64,000 bases of DNA from JBDRGC01 sp043818215 (GCA_043818215.1 JBDRGC010000127.1:20790-84789), one strand, 5' to 3'; numbered from the stretch's first letter, positions 33,960-43,382 are shown. The notes: a model not told the origin generated them from the sequence alone. Made by a program: numbers and translations.

Positions 33960-35372
33960 ATGACAAATCAAAAAACTAGCCGCTGGCGTCTAAGCCCCGT
34001 AGAGCGCCGAACACTGTTGGTAATCGGTGACTTTGTTGTGGGGCTGATCTCTTTGGCGGCCGCACTTGTATTTTGGGCTAATAATGCGGAATGGCTGGGC
34101 TTGTCTGTGGCTTTTTTGCAGGAGCGCGTCGCCACATGGTTTTATCTTCTCCCTTTTATCTGGCTGGCGCTATTAGTTGACACGTATGATATACACCGGG
34201 CTGCTGATTGGCGTAAGACCGTGCAAGGGGTTGCCTCCGCTACGTCTATGGGATTGGGTTTATACCTAGTGGTTTACTTCGCATCAGATAACCCATTGCC
34301 TCGTAGTGGCGTGGCCGCTTTTCTAATTGCCGCTTCGGGGTTGACTCTAATCTGGCGGCTAATGTACATCCGCGTTTTCACCGCTTCTCAATTCATGCGC
34401 CGGGTTTTGGTGGTTGGCGCCGGCAAGGCCGGGCAGACGATTCTAGGCGCAATCAACAGCCTGCAACCCAAACCTTTCGATTTGATTGGTATTATCGACG
34501 ATGACCCGGAGAAGATTGGCACTAAGGTCGAAGGTTATGATGTCATTGGCAGCAGCTATGAATTGCCAAACCTTCTGCAGGAAGAAAACATATCAGATAT
34601 CATCGTGGCAATTTCGGGGGAAATGCAAGGATACACTTTCCAAACTTTGTTGGATGTCCAGCAGCAGGGGGTAGAGATCACCCGGATGCCGGTGGCCTAC
34701 GAGGAATTGTTGAACCGGGTGCCCATCCAAATTCTCGAAGCGGATTGGATTCTGCGTTCCTTTGTAGATCAATTCCGCACGAATAATTTTTACAGAATCG
34801 GCAAACGTCTGCTAGATATTCTGGGCGGGCTGGTCGGTATGCTAATTCTGATGGTGATTGTGCCATTTGTGGGATTAGCAACCATATTGGATAGTGGCCG
34901 CCCCGTGTTCTACTCTCAAGTGCGGTTGGGCCGAGGCGGAAAACTCCATAATATCTTCAAATTCCGCACTATGCGCCTGGATGCGGAGGCGGATGGTAAA
35001 GCGGTAACTGCCAAAGAAGACGATGAGCGCGCCACGCGGGTGGGGCGATTCTTGCGGAAGACGCATATCGACGAGATTCCTCAATTTATCAATGTCTTGC
35101 GCGGCGAAATGAGTCTGGTGGGGCCTCGGTCGGAACGTCCAGGTCTCATAGAGCATTACCACCGTCATATTCCTTTCTACCGCGCTCGTTTACTGGTCAA
35201 GCCGGGGCTTACTGGCTGGGCACAGGTTAATTATGGTTACGCAGGAAATATAGACGATACGATAATAAAGATAGAGTACGACTTATACTACGTTAAGCAT
35301 CGGAATATGGTGTTAGACATAATCACTCTATTGCGTACTCCTGGGACAATGTTCGGGATGCGAGGCCAGTAG
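33960..35372 (+). CDS. Initiating polyprenyl-phosphate glycosylphosphotransferase (WbaP/CpsE type)
   Basis: This 470-residue protein has five N-terminal membrane segments. A Rossmann-like domain follows (RRVLVVGAGKAGQTILGAI). The C-terminal catalytic sugar-transferase domain has KRLLDILGGLVG, RPVFYSQVRLGRGGKLHNIFKFRTMR, RKTHIDEIPQFINVLRGEMSLVGPRSERP and KPGLTGWAQVNYGYAG. It transfers a hexose-1-phosphate to undecaprenyl phosphate and so starts repeat-unit assembly at the membrane. This is the only initiating enzyme in the window. Confidence 0.9.
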   Translation: MTNQKTSRWRLSPVERRTLLVIGDFVVGLISLAAALVFWANNAEWLGLSVAFLQERVATWFYLLPFIWLALLVDTYDIHRAADWRKTVQGVASATSMGLGLYLVVYFASDNPLPRSGVAAFLIAASGLTLIWRLMYIRVFTASQFMRRVLVVGAGKAGQTILGAINSLQPKPFDLIGIIDDDPEKIGTKVEGYDVIGSSYELPNLLQEENISDIIVAISGEMQGYTFQTLLDVQQQGVEITRMPVAYEELLNRVPIQILEADWILRSFVDQFRTNNFYRIGKRLLDILGGLVGMLILMVIVPFVGLATILDSGRPVFYSQVRLGRGGKLHNIFKFRTMRLDAEADGKAVTAKEDDERATRVGRFLRKTHIDEIPQFINVLRGEMSLVGPRSERPGLIEHYHRHIPFYRARLLVKPGLTGWAQVNYGYAGNIDDTIIKIEYDLYYVKHRNMVLDIITLLRTPGTMFGMRGQ

Positions 35373-35575
35373 TGGAGGGTGGAGCGTGGGGCGTGGGGCG
35401 TGAAACGTGACGAAGTCCCCGAAGCGCAGCGGAGTGGGAAGACGTGAAACGTGATGCGTAGGCAACTTGCCTCTTGTACCTTGCCTCCTGCACCTTGCCC
35501 CCTGCCTCTTGCACCTTGCCTCTTGCCTCTTGCCCCCTTGCATCCCGCCACCCGCCACTCGCCTCACCGGAACTT
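35373..35575. repeat. 7-bp arrays with a shared 32-bp core
   Basis: GAGCGTGGGGCGTGGGGCGTG and CGTGAAACGTGA units surround a 32-bp core at 35409-35440 (GTCCCCGAAGCGCAGCGGAG). CTTGCCTCTTGCACC units follow. The core recurs at 48895-48926 with 29 of 32 identities, also inside a CGTGAAA array. Confidence 0.85.
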
Positions 35576-35576
35576 C

Positions 35577-37514
35577 ATGAATATAAAAAATCTGCTGACA
35601 AAACTTACGCTGCCACATGCACCTGTGCGCAATCGCATGTTATTGCTGGGCGATCTGTTCTTGATCGCTGCGGCGGTATTAGGTAGTTTTGCTCTGCGCT
35701 TCGAATTAGGGAACCTGTTTGCATTTTATCTGCCTCAAGCATTGAAGATGATAATCCTGGCCCTTTTGATCAAGCCGGTAGTTTATTACTTCTTCGGTTT
35801 GTACCGCCGTCTGTGGGCTTATGCCAGCATTCGCGAACTGCTTTTGATTGTCGCGGCAGTTACAGCAGCTTCGATTTTGCTCTCGGTGAGCGTCACCCTG
35901 ATGACATACAGCCAGGCAAGGTCGCCAAACTATATTGGCTTTCCCCGCGCCACGCTGGTGATCGATTGGCTGCTTTCTATATTTCTGGCCGGCGGGTTGC
36001 GCTTTTCCACCCGCCTGATTGCAGAGAGCAAATCCACGGCTGCCGATGGGAATGCCCGTACAAAGATGGTTCAAAACGTGTTGATTGTCGGGGCGGGAGA
36101 CGCGGGAGCATTGGTCCTCCGCGAAATTCAGAAAAATCCTCAGCTCAATCTATCGCCGGTATGCTTTTTGGATGACGATAAAACCAAACAGGAGCAGCAA
36201 ATCCATGGCGTCCCAATTGTCGGGACATTGGATGATTTAGCGCGGGTGGTACACGCCAAACGGATTCAGGAAGTGATCATTGCCATCCCCACCGCTCCGG
36301 GGCAAATCATCCGTAAAGTGGCTGATGTGTGCCGGGCAAAGCGCATCCCTTTCCGCACCATGCCTGGAGTTTACGATCTTATCGGCGGCAAAGTAAGCGT
36401 CAATCGCCTGCGAAATGTCAATATCTCCGACTTGCTGCGCCGCGCCCCCATCGCTATCGATAACCGGCGCATCGGCTCGATTTTGAGCGGACGCCGGGTG
36501 CTGGTCACAGGTGCGGGCGGCTCGATAGGCCGTGAACTCTGCCGCCAGATAGCCCGTTGGGGGCCATCTGCCCTGATATTGCTCGGACATGGCGAGAACA
36601 GCATTTTCGAGACCTTGATAGAACTCAAAGATGACTACCCCTCGCTGCTTTTGCACTCTGTCATCGCCGATATACGCGATCGAGACCGGCTGGAATCAGT
36701 ATTCGAAAATCTCAGCCCTCAAATGGTCTTTCATGCCGCCGCGCATAAACACGTCCCCCTGATGGAAATCAACGTCGAAGAAGCCATCACCAACAATATT
36801 TTGGGCACTCGCAATGTGGTCGAAGTCTCGCTGACTTATGGCATTGATCGGCTGGTAATGATTTCAACGGATAAAGCCATTCGCCCCACCAGTGTTATGG
36901 GGGCCACCAAACGCATGGCAGAGTTGTTGGTTTTGGATGCCGCTCATCGTTCTGATCAGGCCTATTCCGTGGTGCGATTTGGAAACGTATTGGGCAGCCG
37001 GGGCAGCGTTGTGCCGAAATTCCAGCGGCAAATTGCCCGCGGTGGCCCTATCACCATCACCCATCCAGACATGGAGCGCTACTTTATGACCATCCCCGAG
37101 GCCGTACATCTGGTTTTGCAGGCCGGCGCCATGGGACAGTGCGGCGAGGTCTTTGTGCTCAAGATGGGCGAACAAGTGCGAATTTTGGATCTGGCCGAAG
37201 ACCTGATCCGCCTCTCCGGGTTGGAACCGGGAAAAGACATCGAGATCACTTTTACCGGCATCCGCCCTGGCGAAAAGTTGAAAGAAGAACTCTGGGATAA
37301 ATGGGCGCAATATGAACCCACCTCTCACCCGGACATTGTCCTGCTGACCGAAGAAGACATCATCAGTGAAGGCGCCCTGCATCAGGCCGTGGATGAGCTG
37401 ATCTATCTGGCGCGTGAAAGCAACGCTTCTGCCATTATCAAGCGATTGGATGCCCTCATTCCCGGCGCCACCGTGCGCAGCACCCCTCCCCCGGAGATCA
37501 CAGCCGTAATCTAA
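35577..37514 (+). CDS. FlaA1/PglF-type membrane nucleotide-sugar 4,6-dehydratase
   Basis: This 645-residue protein has four N-terminal membrane segments, then a CoA-binding-like Rossmann domain (VLIVGAGDAGALVLREI). The catalytic SDR domain has VLVTGAGGSIGRELCRQI, FHAAAHKHVPLMEINVEEAI, STDKAIRPTSVMGATKR (Met replaces the usual Tyr, as in the WbpM/PglF group) and RFGNVLGSRGSVVPKF. It removes water from UDP-GlcNAc to make a 4-keto-6-deoxy sugar, often the precursor of bacillosamine or QuiNAc. I choose ATG 35577; upstream codons are repeat DNA. Confidence 0.9.
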   Translation: MNIKNLLTKLTLPHAPVRNRMLLLGDLFLIAAAVLGSFALRFELGNLFAFYLPQALKMIILALLIKPVVYYFFGLYRRLWAYASIRELLLIVAAVTAASILLSVSVTLMTYSQARSPNYIGFPRATLVIDWLLSIFLAGGLRFSTRLIAESKSTAADGNARTKMVQNVLIVGAGDAGALVLREIQKNPQLNLSPVCFLDDDKTKQEQQIHGVPIVGTLDDLARVVHAKRIQEVIIAIPTAPGQIIRKVADVCRAKRIPFRTMPGVYDLIGGKVSVNRLRNVNISDLLRRAPIAIDNRRIGSILSGRRVLVTGAGGSIGRELCRQIARWGPSALILLGHGENSIFETLIELKDDYPSLLLHSVIADIRDRDRLESVFENLSPQMVFHAAAHKHVPLMEINVEEAITNNILGTRNVVEVSLTYGIDRLVMISTDKAIRPTSVMGATKRMAELLVLDAAHRSDQAYSVVRFGNVLGSRGSVVPKFQRQIARGGPITITHPDMERYFMTIPEAVHLVLQAGAMGQCGEVFVLKMGEQVRILDLAEDLIRLSGLEPGKDIEITFTGIRPGEKLKEELWDKWAQYEPTSHPDIVLLTEEDIISEGALHQAVDELIYLARESNASAIIKRLDALIPGATVRSTPPPEITAVI

Positions 37515-37544
37515 CCGGTATCGTCTCGACAAATGCGTGGAGGA

Positions 37545-37630
37545 TGAATCGTGAAGACGTGAAACGTTCTCTGTTGTCACGCCATTCGCCACTCGCCACT
37601 CGCCACTCGCCCCACGCTCCACGGAGTCCC
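37545..37630. repeat. Mixed 7-bp array (CGTGAAG and CACTCGC units)
   Basis: CGTGAAGACGTGAAACG is followed by CCATTCGCCACTCGCCACTC. Two unit types seen elsewhere (5021 and 32722) lie side by side here. Confidence 0.8.
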
Positions 37631-37641
37631 CTGCCAATCTC

Positions 37642-38628
37642 ATGCCTGAAACCACTCTCGAAGAATGGGACGCTTTCCTATCCCGCTATCCCAACGCTCA
37701 CCTGCTTCAAACCCAGTCGTGGGGTGAACTCAAGTCCACCTTTGGTTGGAACGTGGTCAGGATTGTGACCCGTGACGCCGGCGCCCAGATTCTCTTCAAA
37801 AAACTCCCCCTGGGACTGACGTGGGCCTACCTCCCCAAGGGGCCGGTGGGAGAGAATTGGGGCGATCTCTGGCCCGCGGTGAACGCGGCCTGCCGCAGGC
37901 GGCGGGCTGTATTCCTGAAAGTGGAACCCGACCTATGGGAGCAGGAGGCGGGTTCCCCCCGGGATGCCGCTACGCCCACAGGATTCCGCCTCAGCCCCCA
38001 CCACATCCAGCCCCCGCGCACCCTGTTAGTAAACCTCGCCGGGGCAGAGGATCAAATCCTATCGCGCATGAAACAAAAAACTCGCTACAATATCGGTCTG
38101 GCAATCAGAAAAGGCGTGGTTGTGCGCTCATCGAATGATATTGATGGCTTTCACAAATTAATGCAAACGACTGGCGAAAGGGACGCGTTCGGGGTTCATA
38201 GTCTGGAATACTATCGCCGGGTATACGGTCTGTTTGCGCCGCGGGGCGAGTGCGAGTTGTTGTGGGCCGAGTATCAAGAAGAGCCGTTGGCAGCTTTGAT
38301 GATTTTGGTGCATGGGAACCGGGCCTGGTATTTTTACGGCGCGTCATCGAACCTGCACCGCAACCGCATGGCTCCTTATATTTTGCAGTGGGAGGCCATG
38401 CGGTGGGCACGTGCGCAGGGCTGTATCGAATATGATCTGTGGGGTGTCCCGGATGCCGATATAGAAACCCTTGAGGCCGAGTTCATGCAACGCAGAGATG
38501 GTTTGTGGGGCCTGTACCGTTTCAAGCGCGGCTTCGGCGGCAAACTGCACCGCGTGGCCGCCCCCTGGGACCGCGTTTATCGCCCGGGTTTATATGCTTT
38601 TTATCGTTGGTGGGTGTCGTCTCGATAA
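37642..38628 (+). CDS. FemAB/FemX-like peptidoglycan bridge or GNAT aminoacyltransferase
   Basis: This 328-residue protein has a double-GNAT fold. WDAFLSRYPNAHLLQTQSWGELKSTFGW is the FemAB N-terminal signature. SRMKQKTRYNIGLAIRKGVVV, LWAEYQEEPLAALMILVHGNRAWYFYGASS and LQWEAMRWARAQGCIEYDLWGVPD follow, then FKRGFGGKLHRVAAPWDRVY. Relatives add amino acids from aminoacyl-tRNA to lipid II; relatives in glycan loci may acylate sugars instead. It is the last gene before a duplicated intergenic segment. Confidence 0.82.
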   Translation: MPETTLEEWDAFLSRYPNAHLLQTQSWGELKSTFGWNVVRIVTRDAGAQILFKKLPLGLTWAYLPKGPVGENWGDLWPAVNAACRRRRAVFLKVEPDLWEQEAGSPRDAATPTGFRLSPHHIQPPRTLLVNLAGAEDQILSRMKQKTRYNIGLAIRKGVVVRSSNDIDGFHKLMQTTGERDAFGVHSLEYYRRVYGLFAPRGECELLWAEYQEEPLAALMILVHGNRAWYFYGASSNLHRNRMAPYILQWEAMRWARAQGCIEYDLWGVPDADIETLEAEFMQRRDGLWGLYRFKRGFGGKLHRVAAPWDRVYRPGLYAFYRWWVSSR

Positions 38629-38635
38629 TAAGGTA

Positions 38636-38887
38636 GTTGCTCAAAATGTTAGTGGTGGATTGCATCCCAAAGGAAGCGTACCCACCAACAAAACCGAATT
38701 GTAAATGGTAAATGGTGAATTATAAATGGTAAATGATTGTGGCGCTGTCTGCACTTCATTTACAATTTACCATTCACCAGTTACCATTTATAATTTCATT
38801 CCCCCCTGCATAATTCAAATGACGCACTTTGGGGGGCAAAAAAGCATTTATGGGGATAACTTGAATAGACCGAACTGCAATATCATG
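38636..38887. repeat. 252-bp direct repeat flanking the glycosidase gene, left copy
   Basis: It matches 40261-40515 over its whole length with few differences by eye. It contains a TAAATGGTAAATGGTGAAT array and its inverted arm (TTTACCATTCACC). The rest of the gap to 39067 has GGGCAGGTATCCTTACCTGCC and no gene. Confidence 0.9.
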
Positions 38888-39067
38888 CCCTTTGGGTACG
38901 CACCAAACGTTAGTATAAGTAGGGCAGGTATCCTTACCTGCCACTCGTCAATCTCGCAACGTAATCGTCATCGGTGGGAATGGAATCCCGCCCTACGAGT
39001 ACGTATAACAACAGGGATTTTGAGCAATTACAACTATTTCTAGTTAGCGCTTTGAAGGCTGCCGTAA

Positions 39068-40237
39068 ATGAATAAAAAACGTCCATTCGTACTCCATCTA
39101 ACCTGGGTGGTATTAGCTGTGATCATCATTGCTGCCATTGTATTGGCATCTTTGGTTCTGAAAAATATCGCCAACGAGAATTCACAAATCATACCCATTT
39201 ACAGTCCAGGATCATATAATTTCGAGGGCCAAGCTGTGCGCCTGGCCTGGTTTTACAAGCCGCCTGTAGATGGCAATCTGGCTTCAGTGGCCGAGAACTT
39301 CGACACTATCATTTTGACATCCAACGATGAAAACGAGCGCGATGAGCTTCAACAACGCGGCCTTGACACCCCCATTTTGCAATATCTAAGTTTCGACGCC
39401 ATCCAAGATCCTGGCTCATGCGATGCCCAGCCCTACCAAAACCAGGTCGCCAACCAGATCGGCGATTTCTGCCGTATCAGCGAACAGCACCCCGATTGGT
39501 TTCTGCTAGATATGCACGGCGAACGCATGAGTAACGGGAGCGGAAGCGTGATGATGGACCCCGGCAACCAGGAGTGGCGCGCCTTTTGGCTGGAGCGGGC
39601 CATCCAAAGCCAGGAACACCTCGGTTGGGATGGCGTTTTCCTTGACAATGTGGAGGCCAGCCTAAGCAAGCGCGCCCGCCGGGGACAGCTCCCCGCGGCT
39701 TACCTCACCAATGCCAGCTACCAAACTGCTGTTTTGAGATTTTTGCAATACATCTACATTAACTACTTTCAACCACAACAACGCCCCCTGATGGCCAATA
39801 TTATCGCACTGGAAAATGAGGGCATCTGGTTCGATTATCTGCAATTTCTTGATGGCGTCATGGATGAAGGATGGGCAGTCGATTGGGAAGATGGTTACCG
39901 CAGCTCTGGCAGTTGGGAAGCAGACCTCGTCCGGGCCGAGGAGACTCAAGGGCTTGGCAAAACGATCCTGCTCGTCTCACAAGGGAATTACAGCGATATC
40001 CAACGCCAGGAATTTACCTTTGCCTCATACCTGCTCATCACCTATGGACGGGCCGCATTCCGCTACACCCACGCCGATCATTATAATGAAATTTGGCTTT
40101 ATCCAGCCTACGACCTCGATCTGGGGGAACCTCTGGGCGGGCGTTATATCGACGGCAATCTGTGGCGCCGCGATTTCACCAACGGAACCGTGACCGTTGA
40201 TCCCCTGAATCATACTGCGACGATTAGTGGGCCGTGA
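39068..40237 (+). CDS. Putative glycoside hydrolase (GHL15-like), membrane-anchored
   Basis: This 389-residue protein has one N-terminal hydrophobic segment (residues 9-31). A TIM-barrel-like domain follows: QAVRLAWFYKPP, ILQYLSFDAI, HPDWFLLDMHGERMSNGSGSVMMDPGNQEWRAFWLERA, GWDGVFLDNVEASL and GVMDEGWAVDWED. The DGVFLDN segment and the closing acidic residues match putative glycosyl hydrolase families such as GHL15. It is likely exposed outside and acts on the exopolysaccharide made by the locus. It is flanked by two copies of a 252-bp direct repeat. Confidence 0.7.
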   Translation: MNKKRPFVLHLTWVVLAVIIIAAIVLASLVLKNIANENSQIIPIYSPGSYNFEGQAVRLAWFYKPPVDGNLASVAENFDTIILTSNDENERDELQQRGLDTPILQYLSFDAIQDPGSCDAQPYQNQVANQIGDFCRISEQHPDWFLLDMHGERMSNGSGSVMMDPGNQEWRAFWLERAIQSQEHLGWDGVFLDNVEASLSKRARRGQLPAAYLTNASYQTAVLRFLQYIYINYFQPQQRPLMANIIALENEGIWFDYLQFLDGVMDEGWAVDWEDGYRSSGSWEADLVRAEETQGLGKTILLVSQGNYSDIQRQEFTFASYLLITYGRAAFRYTHADHYNEIWLYPAYDLDLGEPLGGRYIDGNLWRRDFTNGTVTVDPLNHTATISGP

Positions 40238-40260
40238 AACGTGGTGCTACACATTTTCAC

Positions 40261-40515
40261 GTTGTTGCTCAAAATGTTAGTGATGCATTGCATCCCAAAG
40301 GATGCGTACCCACCAACAAAACCGAATGGTAAATGGTAAATGGTGAATTATAAATGGTAAATGATTGTGGCGCTGTCCGCACTTCATTTACAATTTTCCA
40401 TTCACCATTTTCCATTTATAATTTCATTCCCCCTTCATAATTCAAATGACGCCCTTTGGGGGGTAAAAAAGGCATTTATGGGAATAACTTGAATAACCCG
40501 AACTGCAATATTATG
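40261..40515. repeat. 255-bp direct repeat flanking the glycosidase gene, right copy
   Basis: It starts GTTGCTCAAAATGTTAGTG, like 38636, and ends at AACTGCAATATTATG, where the TrmO-like remnant begins. Its hairpin array has GGTAAATGG and CCATTCACC arms. Confidence 0.9.
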
Positions 40516-40725
40516 GTGCTCGATGTAGACGAGGAACACGGCATCGTTATGCTGCCCTGGATAGATGCTCTCGATGGCACACCCGTTCTCGATCTGAAGC
40601 CTTACATACCAATCTCAGATCGCATTCATGATTACAAGGTTGCAGCATGACTTGAAGAGTGGCCCGAATGGATGGAAGATGCCGCTGAACATTTTACCAA
40701 GCACGAAGTTGATTTTGGGGAGTGA
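40516..40725 (+). pseudogene. C-terminal remnant of a TrmO/TsaA-type tRNA methyltransferase
   Basis: The frame reads VLDVDEEHGIVMLPWIDALDGTPVLDLKPYIPISD, and IDALDGTPVLDLKPYIP is the signature of the TsaA/TrmO (YaeB) family. A TGA at 40648-40650 interrupts it, after which LEEWPEWMEDAAEHF continues in frame to 40725. The N-terminal half is missing and begins exactly at the repeat boundary. Confidence 0.75.
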
Positions 40726-40776
40726 GTCTATAAAGCGGTATTGCGATAAAAACAATCTTGCAAAAGGGAGCCCGCG

Positions 40777-42576
40777 ATGAGCAAATCATCTTCTCTGCAC
40801 ATTTTTGGGCGGACAATTCCGATGTGGGTTGTGGCGTTGGCGTTTGTCATATTGGGGCTGATGGCTTACTCGCCTTATCTGGGTTCTGGCTTCTCCGGTG
40901 ATGATTTCATCTTCGTCAATATGCTGGAAGGTGCCATTCCTTACGACCCGGTGATGGGTTTCTGGTTCGGCGACATAGACTCCTACCCAGGTTTTACGAT
41001 GCAGTGGTGGTTCGAACCAGGCGTGGCAGGGTCTTTCCTGCGCCCGTTGGCAAGCTGGACGCTGACCCTGCTGTACCAAACCTTTGGCCGCAACGCGGTT
41101 CCCTTTCATATCACACTGGTGATGGTACATGCGCTGGGAGCTTTTACCGCCTGCCTCGTGCTGCGGCGATTATCGGGCCGTGACGCGCCCGCGCTGCTGG
41201 CTGCGCTGCTGTTTCTCATCTGCGAAGACCACGCCATGACTGTGGCCTGGATCGCCACCATCACCGACCTGCTATGCGCGCTGTTCCTGAATTTGGCCTT
41301 TCTGTGTCACATCACTGCCCGGCAGGAGCGCAAACCCTGGCTGATTGCCCTGAGCCTGGTTTTCTTCCTGGGGGCGATCACTTCCAAAGAGACGGCTGCC
41401 ATCTACCCCTTGATTATCGCCGCTTACGAGTTCTTCTTCGCCGAGCACTTGAGCAGCGACCGCGAACAAGTCAGTTTGATCGCCCGCGTCAGGCTGTTTT
41501 TCCGGCATTGGTGGGCCTGGGCGATTCCCCTGACCGCTGTCGCCGCTTATATGACCTTCTACCTCAACCTCGTCCCGCCAATGCGCAGCCTGATGTACGT
41601 GGATCCCTTCAGCCAGCCGGGCCGTTACCTGATTATGATGCTGACCAACCTGCCGGTGATGTTCGTAGCTCTGTTGACGCAATTCCTGCCTTCGATTGTG
41701 GTCATGCTCCCCAAGACGCTGCCCTTCGTGGCGGGGCCCGGAGTGATCTTGACCGGCCTGCTGCTTTGGGCGTTGCTTCCCTACCGGCGGGAACGCGCCG
41801 TCTGGTTTGCACTGCTCGTCTTCGTGTTGGGCCTGCTCCCGGGCCTGGCGACCGAACCCGGCGAGCGGCTGCTCTACTTCCCCAGCATGTACGGGCTTTT
41901 CCTCGTGATCTGGCTCATCGTGCAGATTCCCATCTTGCGGCCGCGATTCGCGCCCGATGCCCCGCCCGGCGTGCGGCGGCTTGGCGCGGCGTGGGGCTGG
42001 TACCTGGCGGCTTCTGCGCTGATCCTGCCGGTCATCCTGCTGTTCGTCTCCCCCTCGATGTGGATTCCTGGCCTGCAATGGCCTGAACAGACAATGCTCG
42101 ACAGCCTGCCGATTATCGACGCCGGCGAGTACGAGCATATCGTCTACCTGAACACCGACTCATCCTACAATTCCTTCTATCTGCCCGATATCTACCGCTA
42201 CCACCGCGGCGAGTACATCGACCTGCGGCTGCTTTCGAGCTTCAACGGGCACGTGTGGGCCAGGCAGGCATCGGATCATGCCATCGTACTCAAGAGCGAG
42301 GATACCGGCTGGTTGAGCAATATGTTCGCCCGGCTCACGCGCCTCACGCCGGAGTTCGCTGTGGGCGACGAGTACACCACGTCGCTGTTCACGGCCACCA
42401 TTTTAGCTGTAACGCCAGACAGGCAGGATGTGCAAGAAGTGCGCTTCGAGTTTACACTCCCCCTGGACGATCCGTCGATTGTGCTGCTGTTCTACGATGG
42501 GGAAAACTATCTCCGCTGGGAGCTATCGACGGAGTGGGAGCTGCTCAACCCGAGGTTGGATCCGTTTGCGTTCTAA
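40777..42576 (+). CDS. GT-C polytopic membrane glycosyltransferase-like protein
   Basis: This 599-residue protein has ten or more hydrophobic segments. The first extracytoplasmic loop carries GSGFSGDDFIFVN (acidic DD as in O-mannosyltransferase-type GT-C proteins) and FLRPLASWTLTLLYQTFGRNAVPFH. The C-terminal 150 residues are soluble (AGEYEHIVYLNTDSSYNSFYLPDIYRYH). GGAG precedes the ATG. Its last 113 bases are copied at 44534-44646 beyond an IS4 transposase. Confidence 0.72.
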   Translation: MSKSSSLHIFGRTIPMWVVALAFVILGLMAYSPYLGSGFSGDDFIFVNMLEGAIPYDPVMGFWFGDIDSYPGFTMQWWFEPGVAGSFLRPLASWTLTLLYQTFGRNAVPFHITLVMVHALGAFTACLVLRRLSGRDAPALLAALLFLICEDHAMTVAWIATITDLLCALFLNLAFLCHITARQERKPWLIALSLVFFLGAITSKETAAIYPLIIAAYEFFFAEHLSSDREQVSLIARVRLFFRHWWAWAIPLTAVAAYMTFYLNLVPPMRSLMYVDPFSQPGRYLIMMLTNLPVMFVALLTQFLPSIVVMLPKTLPFVAGPGVILTGLLLWALLPYRRERAVWFALLVFVLGLLPGLATEPGERLLYFPSMYGLFLVIWLIVQIPILRPRFAPDAPPGVRRLGAAWGWYLAASALILPVILLFVSPSMWIPGLQWPEQTMLDSLPIIDAGEYEHIVYLNTDSSYNSFYLPDIYRYHRGEYIDLRLLSSFNGHVWARQASDHAIVLKSEDTGWLSNMFARLTRLTPEFAVGDEYTTSLFTATILAVTPDRQDVQEVRFEFTLPLDDPSIVLLFYDGENYLRWELSTEWELLNPRLDPFAF

Positions 42577-42602
42577 CCTTATTTCTACCGTACATCTGTG
42601 AA

Positions 42603-42655
42603 AATAGAACGCGGACACTTGCGCCTGCGGTAGGTACAAGTGTCCGCGTTCTATT
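42603..42655. repeat. 19-bp perfect hairpin after the GT-C gene
   Basis: AATAGAACGCGGACACTTG (42603-42621) and its exact complement at 42637-42655 enclose a 15-base loop. It could end transcription of the GT-C gene, but no T run follows. It may instead be a mobile palindrome. Confidence 0.85.
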
Positions 42656-42770
42656 GAAAGGGGAAGCAAATATCGGGAAGGCGGAGGGGGAGATGAAAAG
42701 TTTGAAGTTCATTATGAATCGCAACGATTGGCTTCCGTCATCAAGCAAACCTTAAATTATTGTTTCTGCC

Positions 42771-42819
42771 TTGACTTAGAACATGTGTGCGTGTATTATT
42801 GAGAACAGAACGGGCGTTC
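42771..42819 (+). promoter_or_regulatory. Strong sigma-70-type promoter with LexA-like box
   Basis: TTGACT (42771-42776), a 17-base spacer and TATTAT (42794-42799) make a near-consensus promoter. GAACGGGCGTTC (42808-42819) fits the Gram-positive LexA pattern GAAC-N4-GTTC. A degenerate second box, AGAACATGTGTGC, lies in the spacer. Downstream are an ATG at 42825 opening a 32-codon frame (MALFEGKLYEQIILWLNAC) and, in another frame, the ATG at 42850. Confidence 0.6.
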
Positions 42820-42849
42820 TAATTATGGCTCTATTTGAAGGTAAATTAT

Positions 42850-43311
42850 ATGAACAGATTATTCTCTGGCTCAACGCATGTAGATATTCAAGGAAAACAG
42901 GTATTAATATTCCACAGCCTTAATGCAGAGGTTGCAGAATACGCAGTAATTGGCTTCGAAAACTATCCTGTGCAAATCCTTGACTACCGGGACTTTGGGT
43001 TAGCTGCAATCAACTCCCTTTTGGCGACCAACAGATTTCACGATTTCGCTCCAAAGTTCAATCATCCTGCACATACGACCATTGTTAAATCAGAGCAGGG
43101 AAAGATACAAATTGAGCTTAGGAATACAGATGAACAGAACCCATCTCACATGCTTAGGATTGCAATTGGTATTAAGGAAGCAACTATCCCCGAATATACT
43201 TTTTTGCTAAAAGAACTTCAACCATTTAAGAACAAAGTTGCTTTACTTTCTATATATGAACGTCCTTTTCCAAACGAATTTCCTGCTTACTACCCTTCTT
43301 GTGATACGTAA
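42850..43311 (+). CDS. Unrecognised AT-rich protein
   Basis: This 153-residue protein starts MNRLFSGSTHVDIQGKQVLIFHSLNAEVAEYAVIGF. It looks globular with mixed alpha/beta content and has no signal or membrane segment. I do not recognise a family. The base composition is visibly more AT-rich than the flanks, and it sits inside the segment bracketed by the duplicated GT-C gene end, next to a transposase. It was probably brought in with that cassette. An in-frame codon at 42835 would add five residues. The LexA-like promoter upstream may drive it. Confidence 0.55.
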   Translation: MNRLFSGSTHVDIQGKQVLIFHSLNAEVAEYAVIGFENYPVQILDYRDFGLAAINSLLATNRFHDFAPKFNHPAHTTIVKSEQGKIQIELRNTDEQNPSHMLRIAIGIKEATIPEYTFLLKELQPFKNKVALLSIYERPFPNEFPAYYPSCDT

Positions 43312-43382
43312 TTTTCCACTTCTGTACACTCAATGTCATTGAGCGAAGAAAAAGGGTACGGTGCGACAAAAAGAGAGCATCC

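Noticed and set aside
42603..42655. Intrinsic terminator for the GT-C gene
   Set aside because: The 19-bp stem is perfect but no T run follows it on either strand. Kept as a palindrome only.
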